Made by a program: the position numbers and the translations under genes. From Solirubrobacteraceae bacterium (lineage in GTDB: Bacteria; Actinomycetota; Thermoleophilia; Solirubrobacterales; Solirubrobacteraceae): a stretch of DNA of 17,273 nt. Positions 7,499 through 14,009 of the stretch are shown in pieces. The stretch is taken from contig JADGPO010000100.1 in NCBI GenBank assembly GCA_017882405.1, positions 1 to 17,273 on the forward strand. Direction: 5' to 3'. The notes under the pieces were generated by a model. That model was not told where the DNA came from. It ran no database searches and saw only the letters and a list, made by a program, of their open reading frames with translations. The first letter of the stretch is position 1; each line of letters opens with the position of its first letter.

Positions 7499-7502
7499 CT
7501 CC
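7499..7502 (-). promoter_or_regulatory. Ribosome binding site of the sigma-factor gene
   Basis: GGAG on the minus strand, seven bases from ATG 7491. It selects this start over upstream in-frame extensions and over the internal ATG at 7263. Confidence 0.65.
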
Positions 7503-7509
7503 AGCAGTA

Positions 7510-7539
7510 ATAGTACCACTTGTTCGATGATTGTCGAAC
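7510..7539 (-). promoter_or_regulatory. Putative sigma-gene promoter overlapped by a 6-bp inverted repeat
   Basis: On the minus strand TCGACA (7537-7532, five of six to TTGACA) and TACTAT (7515-7510, four of six to TATAAT) are separated by 16 bp. The -35-like hexamer lies inside an inverted repeat, GTTCGA-N6-TCGAAC, at 7522-7539. Two direct ACCACTT heptamers (7515-7521 and 7551-7557) flank it. The stretch 7500-7560 is noticeably more AT-rich than its surroundings. The predicted start near 7503 leaves a very short leader that still contains the GGAG. Confidence 0.4.
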
Positions 7540-7693
7540 TATGCTTACGAACCACTTATGGAGCGCGCACAACGGCCTCCGTTCCCCAAAGGAGCCCTGC
7601 CTATAGGAAGTTGCCCCCTTTTGCGGAGCCCAAACGCGGGCCTGGATGTTTAGGCGCCGCTGATCAGCTCGGGGCCCAGATGCCCTGCCACGA
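7540..7693. other. Non-coding spacer between LysR stop and sigma promoter
   Basis: About 150 bp with no credible coding frame. It contains a perfect 10-bp palindrome GCTGATCAGC at 7659-7668, close to the LysR stop and without a T-run on the minus strand. I see no convincing terminator or RNA gene. Confidence 0.5.
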
Positions 7694-8629
7694 CTAGAAG
7701 TAGAGCTTCTCGATCGTGCTCTCCTCGTCGGAGTCGTGCTCGGCCCCGTGGAAGGTCTCACGCGCCAGCTCCAGGAAGGCGGTGGCCGCCGGGGGGTGAC
7801 GCCGCCCCTCGCGCCAGGCGAGCGTGATGTCTCGGCGCAGCGAGGGCTCCACCAGCGCGGCCACGGCCACCTCGGCGCCGGGGCCGATCGCGTCCGAGCG
7901 CGGCAGGATCGCCACCCCGAGCCCGCGTGAGACCAGCCGACGCACTCGCTGGCTCTCGTTGGTCTCGAGCGCCACGCGCGGCTCGAAGCCCGCGTCGCGA
8001 CCGGCGGCGAACAGCAGCTCACGCAGGCGCGCGCCCGCACGGAAGCTGATGAACGGCTCGTCAGCCAGCTCGGCCATCCGCACCTGGCGGCGGCCGGCGA
8101 GCGGATGGTCGGGCGCCAGCAGCGCCACCAGCTCCTCGGAGACCAGCTGATGCAGACCCAGTCCGTGGGACTCCACCCGCTCGGTGACGGAAAGGAACGC
8201 CAGGTCCAGCTCGTCGACGCGCAGCATCTCGGCCATCTCCTCGCTGGATGCCTCCCGGACGGTCAGCCCCACGTGGGGATGGCGCTCGTGGAACGTGGCC
8301 AGCGCCAGCGAGAGGTCCACCGGGCCCATCGTGTGCATCGCCCCGATCGTCACGTGGCCGGTGTCGACGCCCCGGACCGCTGCCAGCTCGGCCGCCGCGG
8401 CCTCCAGCTCGGCGAGAATCCGCCGGGCGCGCACCACCAGCAGCTGTCCGGCCTCGGTCAGCGAGACGTGGCGGGTGGTGCGCTCCACCAGCGCCAGGCC
8501 CAACTCGTCCTCCAGGCGGCGGATCTGCTGGGAGAGCGCCGGCTGGGCGATGTGCTCGCTGGCGGCCGCGCGGGTGAAGTTCAGCTCCTCGGCGAGCGCC
8601 ACCAGGTACCGCAGCTGCCGGAGATCCAT
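7694..8629 (-). CDS. LysR-family transcriptional regulator
   Basis: A 311-aa DNA-binding regulator of normal LysR length. The winged helix-turn-helix is at residues 2-62: DLRQLRYLVALAEELNFTRAA, then HIAQPALSQQIRRLEDELG and RTTRHVSLTEAG. A linker helix (residues about 65-88) leads to the periplasmic-binding-protein-like effector domain, including HVTIGAMHTMGPVD, LDLAFLSV and the late SRGLGVAILPRS. The start ATG 8629 has no Shine-Dalgarno but a TATAGT eight bases upstream, so it may be leaderless. It is transcribed away from the MarR remnant. LysR proteins often control a divergent neighbour; here the divergent gene is a remnant, so the target is unclear. The amidohydrolase/MaoC operon nearby is only a guess. 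Confidence 0.94.
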   Translation of the reverse strand: MDLRQLRYLVALAEELNFTRAAASEHIAQPALSQQIRRLEDELGLALVERTTRHVSLTEAGQLLVVRARRILAELEAAAAELAAVRGVDTGHVTIGAMHTMGPVDLSLALATFHERHPHVGLTVREASSEEMAEMLRVDELDLAFLSVTERVESHGLGLHQLVSEELVALLAPDHPLAGRRQVRMAELADEPFISFRAGARLRELLFAAGRDAGFEPRVALETNESQRVRRLVSRGLGVAILPRSDAIGPGAEVAVAALVEPSLRRDITLAWREGRRHPPAATAFLELARETFHGAEHDSDEESTIEKLYF

Positions 8630-8637
8630 AAGTACAG

Positions 8638-8643
8638 ACTATA
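8638..8643 (-). promoter_or_regulatory. Putative -10 element of the LysR gene
   Basis: TATAGT on the minus strand (five of six to TATAAT) ends eight bases before ATG 8629, leaving a leader of at most a few bases. The -35 region is not recognisable. A TTCGAA palindrome lies about 10 bp further upstream and could be part of an autoregulatory site. Confidence 0.45.
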
Positions 8644-8784
8644 GATCCTTCGAAATACTCGTCTTGGACTACTCAAGGTCCGGTGTCATCATGCTTGGCG
8701 CAGTACCTCTCCTCCCTCGAGCGCGCCCCGAGTCCCGGCCTCATATCCCGCCGGTTCCGGGGCGCTCTCACTTTAATGGGAGCC
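8644..8784. other. Spacer between LysR promoter and MarR remnant
   Basis: About 140 bp with no supported gene. It holds the upstream regions of both the LysR gene and the MarR remnant. The only elements I see are the TTTAAT at 8772-8777 and a GGGAG just before ATG 8785. Confidence 0.4.
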
Positions 8785-9001
8785 ATGCGCAGCGAGTCCC
8801 ACGAGGCGGGCGGGCGGGATCGTGCTGCGCGCCCGGCCGGGCCTCTCCAACGCCCAACTGGCTCGCCGCTCGCTGGTCGCACCGCAATCGATGCTGGAGA
8901 TCCTGGCCAAGCTCGAGCGGCGCGGGCTGGTGGGGCGCGAGGTCGATCCCGGCCACGGGCGAATCCTGCGGGCCACCCCCACGGAGGCCGACCCGCTCTA
9001 G
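8785..9001 (+). pseudogene. MarR-family regulator remnant
   Basis: Reading from the stop TAG at 8999-9001 back to about 8813, the frame gives LRARPGLSNAQLARRSLV, then SMLEILAKLERRGLVGREVD and GHGRILRATP. This is the helix-turn-helix and wing of a MarR protein. The N-terminal dimerisation helices and the C-terminal helices are missing. A plausible original start is ATG 8785 (MRSESHEAG), preceded by GGGAG and by TTTAAT at 8772-8777, but that start is in a different frame from the HTH part. The gene therefore appears to have lost internal sequence plus frame. The last codons (ADPL, stop) resemble the usual end of such proteins, hinting at a second internal deletion. It could not encode a normal dimeric MarR protein. 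Confidence 0.6.
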
Positions 9002-9009
9002 CCCGTGCT

Positions 9010-9894
9010 CTAGCCCGACGTGAGGCCCAGCAGCCGCGCGGCATTCTCCTTGAGCACCAGCGGCCGTACCTCGTCGCGGATCGGCAGCTTCTCGAAGTCC
9101 GACAGCCAGCGGTCGGGCGTGATCAGGGGGTAGTCGGAGCCGAACAGCACCTTGTCGCGCAGGCGGGTGTTCGTGTACTGGATCAGGATCTCGGGGAAGT
9201 ACTTGGGCGACCACCCGCTGAGGTCGATGTACAGGTTGGGCTTGTGCACGGCGATCGCCAGCGCCTCGTCCTGCCAGGGGAACGACGGGTGGGCGAGGAT
9301 GATGTTCATCCCAGGGAAGTCGGCGGCCACGTCATCGACGGCCATCGGCTGGGAGTACTTGAGCTTGACGCCGCCGCCGCCGGGTATGCCGGCGCCGATC
9401 CCGGTGGTGCCCGAATGGAACAGGGAGATCAGCCCCGCCTCCTGGATCGCCTCGTAGATCGGGTAGAAGTCGCGGTCGTTGGGCCAGAACGCCTGCGTGT
9501 TGGGATGGAACTTGAAGCCCCTGACCCCGGCCGCGATCTGCTCGTGGACCTGGCGCACGGCGAGCTTGCCGCGGTGCGGATCGACCGAGCCGAACGGGAT
9601 CAGCACGTCCGGGTTGGCGGCCGCCGCCGCCGTCAGGTCCTCGTGACCTAGCCGCGGGCGGCCCATCCCGGCCTCGTCGTCGACGTTGAAGATGACGGCC
9701 AGCATCTTGCGCTCGCGGTAGTAGTCGGCGACCTCCTGGGCGGTCGGCTGCGGCGGATGGCCGCCGAAGTACTTGCCAGCGGCATCGAGGATCTCCAGCG
9801 TGACCTCGTCCTGCGCCTGCCCGTGGTTGCGCTCGGCGTGCGTGTGGACGTCGATCGCGACGACGGCATCGAGGTCCAGGCCGGCGGCCGTCAT
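9010..9894 (-). CDS. Amidohydrolase-family (TIM-barrel) hydrolase or decarboxylase
   Basis: A 294-aa metal-dependent TIM-barrel enzyme of the amidohydrolase-2 group. The first metal ligands are in IDVHTHAE (His17, His19). Later strands carry GVRGFKFHPNTQAFWPND, LFHSGTTG, IILAHPSFPW and LFGSDYPLITPDRW with Asp near 254, the expected order for this superfamily. ATG 9894 overlaps the MaoC stop (TGATG), so the two are translated together. Related proteins are annotated as hydrolases of 4-hydroxyphenyl-beta-ketoacyl-CoA, and others as decarboxylases of aromatic acids. The MaoC partner makes a CoA-linked side-chain substrate plausible, but this is inference. The stop lies only nine bases beyond the MarR remnant's stop, tail to tail. 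Confidence 0.9.
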   Translation of the reverse strand: MTAAGLDLDAVVAIDVHTHAERNHGQAQDEVTLEILDAAGKYFGGHPPQPTAQEVADYYRERKMLAVIFNVDDEAGMGRPRLGHEDLTAAAAANPDVLIPFGSVDPHRGKLAVRQVHEQIAAGVRGFKFHPNTQAFWPNDRDFYPIYEAIQEAGLISLFHSGTTGIGAGIPGGGGVKLKYSQPMAVDDVAADFPGMNIILAHPSFPWQDEALAIAVHKPNLYIDLSGWSPKYFPEILIQYTNTRLRDKVLFGSDYPLITPDRWLSDFEKLPIRDEVRPLVLKENAARLLGLTSG

Positions 9895-10367
9895 CAGCTG
9901 TAGAGCCGGACCAGTACGTCGGCGACCATCGAGGGCTTCTCAGATCCCTCCACCTCGATGGTGACGCGGACCTTCATCTGCAGCCCGCCGGCGATCTCGG
10001 TCACCTCCACCAGCTCGGCGCCGCCGCGCCACCGAGCACCGACCGGCAGCGGCGCGGGGAAGCGCACCCGGTCCACCCCGTAGTTGATGGCGGCGGTGGC
10101 ATCGGTGACCTTGACGAGCTCGGCCATGATCGGCGCGACCAGCGAGAGCGTCAGATAGCCGTGGGCGATCGTCCCCCCGAACGGCGAGTCCTTCTTGGCC
10201 CGCTCGACGTCGACGTGAATCCACTGGTGGTCGTCGGTGGCGTCGGCAAAGGCGTTGACGCGGTCCTGCTCCATGGTCTTCCACTCGGTGTAGCCCGCGT
10301 GCTGACCTGCCAGCGCGCCCAGCCCGGCCATGTCGGTGACCAGACCGGAGGTCTCTGAAGTGCTCAC
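9894..10367 (-). CDS. MaoC-like (R)-enoyl-CoA hydratase / dehydratase
   Basis: A 157-aa single hot-dog-fold protein that hydrates enoyl-CoA or dehydrates 3-hydroxyacyl-CoA. The hydratase motif reads ADATDDHQWIHVD, with Asp46 and His51 at the D-x4-H catalytic spacing. It is followed by SPFGGTIAHGYLTLSL, the typical helix that lines the CoA site. GTG 10367 is chosen because AGGAGG lies at 10379-10374, six bases upstream; an in-frame ATG at 10418 lies inside the upstream transporter gene and lacks such a site. The Shine-Dalgarno overlaps the transporter's TAG stop (10380-10378), and the 3' end overlaps the amidohydrolase start by one base, giving one operon. Substrate chain or ring is unknown. 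Confidence 0.93.
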   Translation of the reverse strand: MSTSETSGLVTDMAGLGALAGQHAGYTEWKTMEQDRVNAFADATDDHQWIHVDVERAKKDSPFGGTIAHGYLTLSLVAPIMAELVKVTDATAAINYGVDRVRFPAPLPVGARWRGGAELVEVTEIAGGLQMKVRVTIEVEGSEKPSMVADVLVRLYS

Positions 10368-10373
10368 GTGTCT

Positions 10374-10379
10374 CCTCCT
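10374..10379 (-). promoter_or_regulatory. Ribosome binding site of the MaoC gene
   Basis: A perfect AGGAGG on the minus strand, six bases before GTG 10367, built into the stop codon region of the preceding transporter gene. It decides the MaoC start and would keep MaoC translated even though the upstream gene is frameshifted. Confidence 0.8.
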
Positions 10380-11644
10380 ATCCGCCTGCTGGAGTATCAG
10401 GAATTCGAACCGTAGCATTGGGTGGGTGGAGGTTGGGTGGGCCGCCGGTACGCGCGCGCGAGGCGATCGCCGCCGCTACCAGGTTGACCCCGGTGAAGGC
10501 GAAGATCGTCGTCACGGGGCGCTGCAGCACACCGCCGACGGCCGAGCCGAGCGAGACTGCGCCTATGCTGAAGCTCCCCAGTGTGGTGAAAACCTGCCCG
10601 CGGACGGCCGCGGGGATGTGACGCTGGCGCAGCGCGATCGTGCCCGAGTAGGCGGGTCCCTCGATGAAGCCGGTGAGGGTGATCAGCAGAAAGCCGACCA
10701 GCAGCGTCCCCGCCAGCGGCCAGAGCAGCGCCGACAGGGCCAGCGCGGCATAGGACAGGCCGACGCGCCGCGCGGACGGCGTTCCGGCGAGCGCAAACGT
10801 GCCGAGGATCGAGCCCAGGGCGACCGCCGCCCACAGATAGCCGCTGGCGTGGGCGCCCGCGTGCAGCTGCTGGGCGGCATACAGCGGGAAGGCGATCGTC
10901 ATCAGTCCCCAGCTGAAGTTGGCCAGGACCGAAGCGCTGCTGATGTTGCGCAGCAACCGGTGACCGAGCAGCGCGCGGGTGCCCTCGCTCAGCGCCTGGC
11001 GCAGCGACTCCGCCTGCGTCGCCGGACGCGCCTCGAACACCGGGTTGGCGGCGATCAGCGCGGCCACCGCCACGGTCAGACCGGCCTGGATCTCGACCAC
11101 GGCGCCCGCCCCGATCGCGCCCGTCAGCACCCCCGCGAGGGCGGGGCCGATGACGATCCCGAGGTTCAGGCTGGTGGCCTCGATCGCGCTCGCCCGGTCC
11201 AGCAGCTCGCTGCCGGCCACCTCGGCGAGGGCGCTCACGAAGCTGCCCGTGCTGAACGGGCGCGTGATGCTGTAGAGCACCGCCACCGCCGGAACCGTCC
11301 AGTCCGGCGCGTGCCCGGCCACAGCGACGATCGCCAGCAGCGCCACCACGCTCAGCAGCTGGTCGGCCACGATCAGCACCCGCCGGCCCCGGGCCACGTC
11401 CAGCCAGGCGCCCAGGATCGGGCCACTGAGCGCGCCGGGCAGCGTGGAGGCCGCGGCGGTCAGCCCGGGCCAGCGCGGCGCTCCCGGTGCGTCCGAGCAC
11501 CAGCAGCACCCCCGAGGTGATGAACATCGAGCTGGTGACCCGCGACAGCGAGACGGTGACGACGAAGCTCCGATAGCGCGGGCGGCGCAGCAGCGCCGCG
11601 TACTCGCCGCGTGATGTCGTGCGCACGACGGGCATCGGGGGCAT
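10378..11644 (-). pseudogene. MFS transporter, interrupted by a one-base frameshift
   Basis: A 12-helix major-facilitator exporter of about 420 aa, read in two frames. The N-terminus from ATG 11644 (or ATG 11635) gives ALLRRPRYRSFVVTVSLS and MFITSGVLLVLGRTGSAALA. The remainder, in the next frame, gives LTAAASTLPGALSGPILGAW, then DVARGRRVLIVADQLLSVVA and many hydrophobic helices to the TAG at 10380-10378. The join falls at about 11464-11469 (plus strand CCCGGG); removing one base there restores an uninterrupted family-like protein (ALAGLTAAAS). Codon use and hydrophobicity stay normal on both sides, so the mutation is recent or a sequencing error. It heads the MFS-MaoC-amidohydrolase operon and could export or import the operon's substrate; no specific substrate is visible. 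Confidence 0.8.
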
Positions 11645-11680
11645 CCTGGCACCGAGGGCCGCGGTGGCTCAGGCTCAGTC

Positions 11681-11788
11681 CTATCGCGCCACGCTGAACC
11701 CCACGCGCAGCATCTGGTCGGTGAACTGCTCGTGGTTTCCCGTCACGTCGAGGAACGCGTACACGCGCTCCATGTCCTGATGCTCCAC
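11681..11788 (-). pseudogene. Unassigned 35-residue C-terminal scrap
   Basis: A minus-strand frame ending at TAG 11683-11681 reads MERVYAFLDVTGNHEQFTDQ and continues to LRVGFSVAR. The composition is protein-like and it ends in a clean stop, but there is no convincing start or ribosome site, and the frame runs upstream straight into the TetR remnant. I do not recognise the family. It may be the tail of a deleted gene, or chance. Confidence 0.3.
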
Positions 11789-11790
11789 CT

Positions 11791-11991
11791 TCGCCCCGGG
11801 ACCGACTGCTCGCCGCGGCCGTCGAGTACGCCGCCGAGCACGGGATCTCCGACCTCAGCCTGCGCTCGCTGGCCGCCGGCCTGGGGGTGGCGGTGACCCG
11901 CGGGCTGCTGCTGGATCTGCTGGCCAGCGGCGACCGCGCCGGAGTCGACGACGCGATGGAGCTGTTCATCGAGCTGTCGTCGTCGCCGTGA
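11791..11991 (+). pseudogene. TetR-family regulator remnant with internal deletion
   Basis: In frame 1 the plus strand reads RDRLLAAAVEYAAEHGISDL and SLRSLAAGLG, the first helices of a TetR DNA-binding domain. It passes directly, without a frame break, into VTRGLLLDLLASGDRAGVDD and AMELFIEL, which resembles the C-terminal end of TetR proteins, and stops at TGA 11989. The recognition helix and nearly all of the ligand-binding domain, well over 100 residues, are missing. No ATG or GTG with a ribosome site precedes it. The last 26 bases overlap the 3' end of the DHA2 transporter gene on the opposite strand. It is best read as an in-frame internal deletion of a regulator that may once have controlled one of the flanking transporters. 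Confidence 0.65.
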
Positions 11992-13423
11992 CGCCCGCCG
12001 CCGCGGGCGCGGGCGTTGCCTCCGCAGCCCGCCGTGGCGCGCGCAGCAACACGGCGCCGGCGAACGCGGCGAGCAGCGACGCGCCGGCGATCATCTCCCA
12101 GCCGTGCCGGTAGGCCGCCAGCACGCCGGCGGGCGAGCCCGGGGTGCCGAGCACGGCCACCAGAACGGCCACCCCGACCGCCAGGCCGACCTGGCGCAGC
12201 ATGTTGATCACCGCCGAGCCGGTGGCGAACGACTGCGCCGGCAGCGAGGAGGCGCCGGTGGCCATGAAGGTCGGCAATGTCAGCCCCACCCCGACGCCTG
12301 TCAAAAGCATTCCGCCGAGCATGTCGCCCACGTAGTCGGGGTGGACGCCCGCGGCCAGCACCCACCACGCCGCCCCAGCGGCGAACACCGTGGCGCCCAC
12401 GCCGATCACCGGCCCGGGCCCGAAGCGGGCGATCAGACGACCGGCGACCAGGAACGAGAACACCGGGACCATCAGGGGGCCCGGCGCCACCGCCAGGCCG
12501 GTCTGCAGCGCCGACCAGCCCCACACGTTCTGGTCCCAGAGCACGATCGAGAGCAGCAGCGCCCCGAACGAGATCGAGAACACCAGGGCCACCAGCGAGG
12601 AGCCGGAGAAGGTCCGGACCTTGAACAGCGCGCCGTCGATCAGCGGGTTGTGGTGGCGCGCGCAATGCAGCGCGAACAGCCCCAGCGCGATCACCGCGCC
12701 GACGAGCGTGATCACGGTCGCCGCCGACCCCCAGCCCCAGTCGTTGCCCTTGACCAGGCCGAGCGTCAGCATGGCCACGCCGGCGGTCACCAGGACCGCT
12801 CCCAGCGCGTCGGGCCGCGGCACGGGATGTCCCTCCACGCGGGGCAGTCGCCGCCAGCCGACGAGCACCGCGGCGATCCCGATCGGGACGTTGACCAGGA
12901 ACACCCAGCGCCAGCTGGCCGCCACCAGCAACCCGCCCACGACAGGTCCGAGCGAGGCCGCCAGCCCGCCGATCGCCGTCCACGTGCGCACCGCCCCGTA
13001 CCGGCGCGACGGCTCGGTGGTGGCCAGCACCAGGCTCAGCGAGGTGGGCGTCAGCAGCGCCGCGCCCACCGCCTGCAGGATCCGGAAGACGATCAGCATC
13101 GGCAGGCTGTCGGCGGCCCCGCAGGCGGCCGAGGCGATCGTGAACAGCGCCACGCCCAGCAGGAATCCGTTCTCGCGGCGGTGGCTCTCCGACAGGCGCC
13201 CGAGCAGCACGAGCATCGCCGCGTAGACGATCGCGTAGGCGTTGAGCACCCATGACAGGCTGGACAGCGAACGAGTGTGCAGGTCCCGCGCGATGTCGGG
13301 CAGCGCGACATTGACGATGAACAGGTCGAGGCTGGCCAGCACGACGCCGGCGCAGACGATGACCAGGACCAGGGTGGAGGAGGCGTCCGCGCGGCGGCGC
13401 AGAGGCTGGCTTAGGAGGCTCAT
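11966..13423 (-). CDS. DHA2-type MFS drug exporter (14 helices)
   Basis: A 485-aa proton-driven multidrug exporter of the EmrB/QacA (DHA2) branch. The first helix carries ASLDLFIVNVALPDIARDL, the branch's D1-type motif. The motif A loop is GRLSESHRREN, somewhat degenerate. Motif C and its extension read GPVVGGLLVAASWRWVFLVN followed by VPIG, a strong marker of drug:H+ antiporters. Fourteen hydrophobic segments fit the length. The C-terminal tail is short and Ala/Thr-rich. ATG 13423 is preceded by TAGGCT seven bases upstream with no Shine-Dalgarno, so the message is probably leaderless. The HxlR regulator is divergent across 50 bp and is the likely controller. The transported compound is unknown. 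Confidence 0.93.
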   Translation of the reverse strand: MSLLSQPLRRRADASSTLVLVIVCAGVVLASLDLFIVNVALPDIARDLHTRSLSSLSWVLNAYAIVYAAMLVLLGRLSESHRRENGFLLGVALFTIASAACGAADSLPMLIVFRILQAVGAALLTPTSLSLVLATTEPSRRYGAVRTWTAIGGLAASLGPVVGGLLVAASWRWVFLVNVPIGIAAVLVGWRRLPRVEGHPVPRPDALGAVLVTAGVAMLTLGLVKGNDWGWGSAATVITLVGAVIALGLFALHCARHHNPLIDGALFKVRTFSGSSLVALVFSISFGALLLSIVLWDQNVWGWSALQTGLAVAPGPLMVPVFSFLVAGRLIARFGPGPVIGVGATVFAAGAAWWVLAAGVHPDYVGDMLGGMLLTGVGVGLTLPTFMATGASSLPAQSFATGSAVINMLRQVGLAVGVAVLVAVLGTPGSPAGVLAAYRHGWEMIAGASLLAAFAGAVLLRAPRRAAEATPAPAAAGVTATTTAR

Positions 13424-13447
13424 AGCCAGCAGCCTATCATGCTGGCT
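13424..13447. promoter_or_regulatory. Inverted repeat in the DHA2/HxlR divergent promoter region
   Basis: AGCCAGCA-N8-TGCTGGCT, a perfect 8-bp inverted repeat, begins at the base next to the transporter's start codon. It encloses the minus-strand TAGGCT (13436-13431) that probably is the transporter's -10. A bound dimer would block transporter transcription. A shorter repeat, GCTGA-N12-TCAGC (13445-13466), follows on the HxlR side. Confidence 0.55.
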
Positions 13448-13466
13448 GAGTAGTCCCTAAGTCAGC

Positions 13467-13472
13467 TACACT
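13467..13472 (+). promoter_or_regulatory. Putative -10 element of the HxlR gene
   Basis: TACACT ends one base before ATG 13474 and seven bases before the in-frame ATG 13480. If used, transcription begins at about 13479-13480, so the second ATG would start a leaderless message. Confidence 0.4.
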
Positions 13473-13473
13473 G

Positions 13474-13974
13474 ATGGAAATGGAGAACACGATTCGCATG
13501 ACGGGGGTGCTGGAGCCCCGCAGCAGCTGGACCGCCACGCGCTGCTCGCTGGCCAAGACGCTCGACGTGGTGCACACCCGCTCGGCGATGCTGGTGCTGC
13601 GCGAGGCCTTCTACGGCGCCACTCGCTTCGATGAGTTCGCGCAGCGCACGGGACTGAGCGAGCCGATCACGTCGGCGCGCCTGCGTGAGCTGGTGCAGGC
13701 GGGGCTGCTGCGCCGCGAGCCCTATCAGGAGCCGGGGACCCGCACGCGCCAGCTCTACCGGCTGACCGAGATGGGCGCCGACTTCCTGCCCGCGCTGGTG
13801 GCGCTGATGCAGTGGGGCGACCGCTGGCTGCAGCCGGACGGCCGTGCGCCGATCGAGCTGCACCACGAGGACTGCGGCGGGCGCGTGGGCGCCGAGCTGC
13901 GCTGCGAGCACGACCACGCCGTCGGTGCCGACGAGCTGTCGGCCGTCCGGCGCGTACGAGATCGTCGCCGATGA
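13474..13974 (+). CDS. HxlR-family winged-helix transcriptional regulator
   Basis: A 166-aa DNA-binding protein. The HxlR domain covers residues about 20-115: RCSLAKTLDVVHTRSAMLVL, EAFYGATRFDEFAQRTGLSE, then RLRELVQAGLLRREPYQEPG and YRLTEMGADFLPALVALMQW. It is followed by the family's frequent C-terminal HHEDCGGRVGAELRCEH segment with paired Cys. ATG 13474 and ATG 13480 are both in frame; the -10-like TACACT at 13467-13472 favours 13480, because it would place the transcript start there. The gene lies divergent from the DHA2 exporter with a palindrome between them, so it is probably its repressor or redox-responsive controller. The last residues (VRRVRDRRR) are atypical and end where a stress-protein remnant begins, so the native 3' end may be rearranged. 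Confidence 0.92.
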   Translation: MEMENTIRMTGVLEPRSSWTATRCSLAKTLDVVHTRSAMLVLREAFYGATRFDEFAQRTGLSEPITSARLRELVQAGLLRREPYQEPGTRTRQLYRLTEMGADFLPALVALMQWGDRWLQPDGRAPIELHHEDCGGRVGAELRCEHDHAVGADELSAVRRVRDRRR

Positions 13975-14009
13975 GACCAGCCGGCGGGCGCTGGCCGGCT
14001 GGCGTCCGG

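Noticed and set aside
7492..8040. Extension of the sigma-factor frame upstream of ATG 7491
   Set aside because: It would run through the promoter region and antisense-like sequence of the LysR gene; GGAG at 7499-7502 fixes the start at 7491.
8683..9651. Plus-strand open frame across the MarR remnant and amidohydrolase
   Set aside because: It has no homology in this frame and overlaps the well-supported minus-strand amidohydrolase; only the frame-2 MarR piece is meaningful.
12104..13255. Long plus-strand open frame opposite the DHA2 transporter
   Set aside because: Gln/His/Arg-rich antisense shadow; the minus strand has clear MFS helices and motifs.
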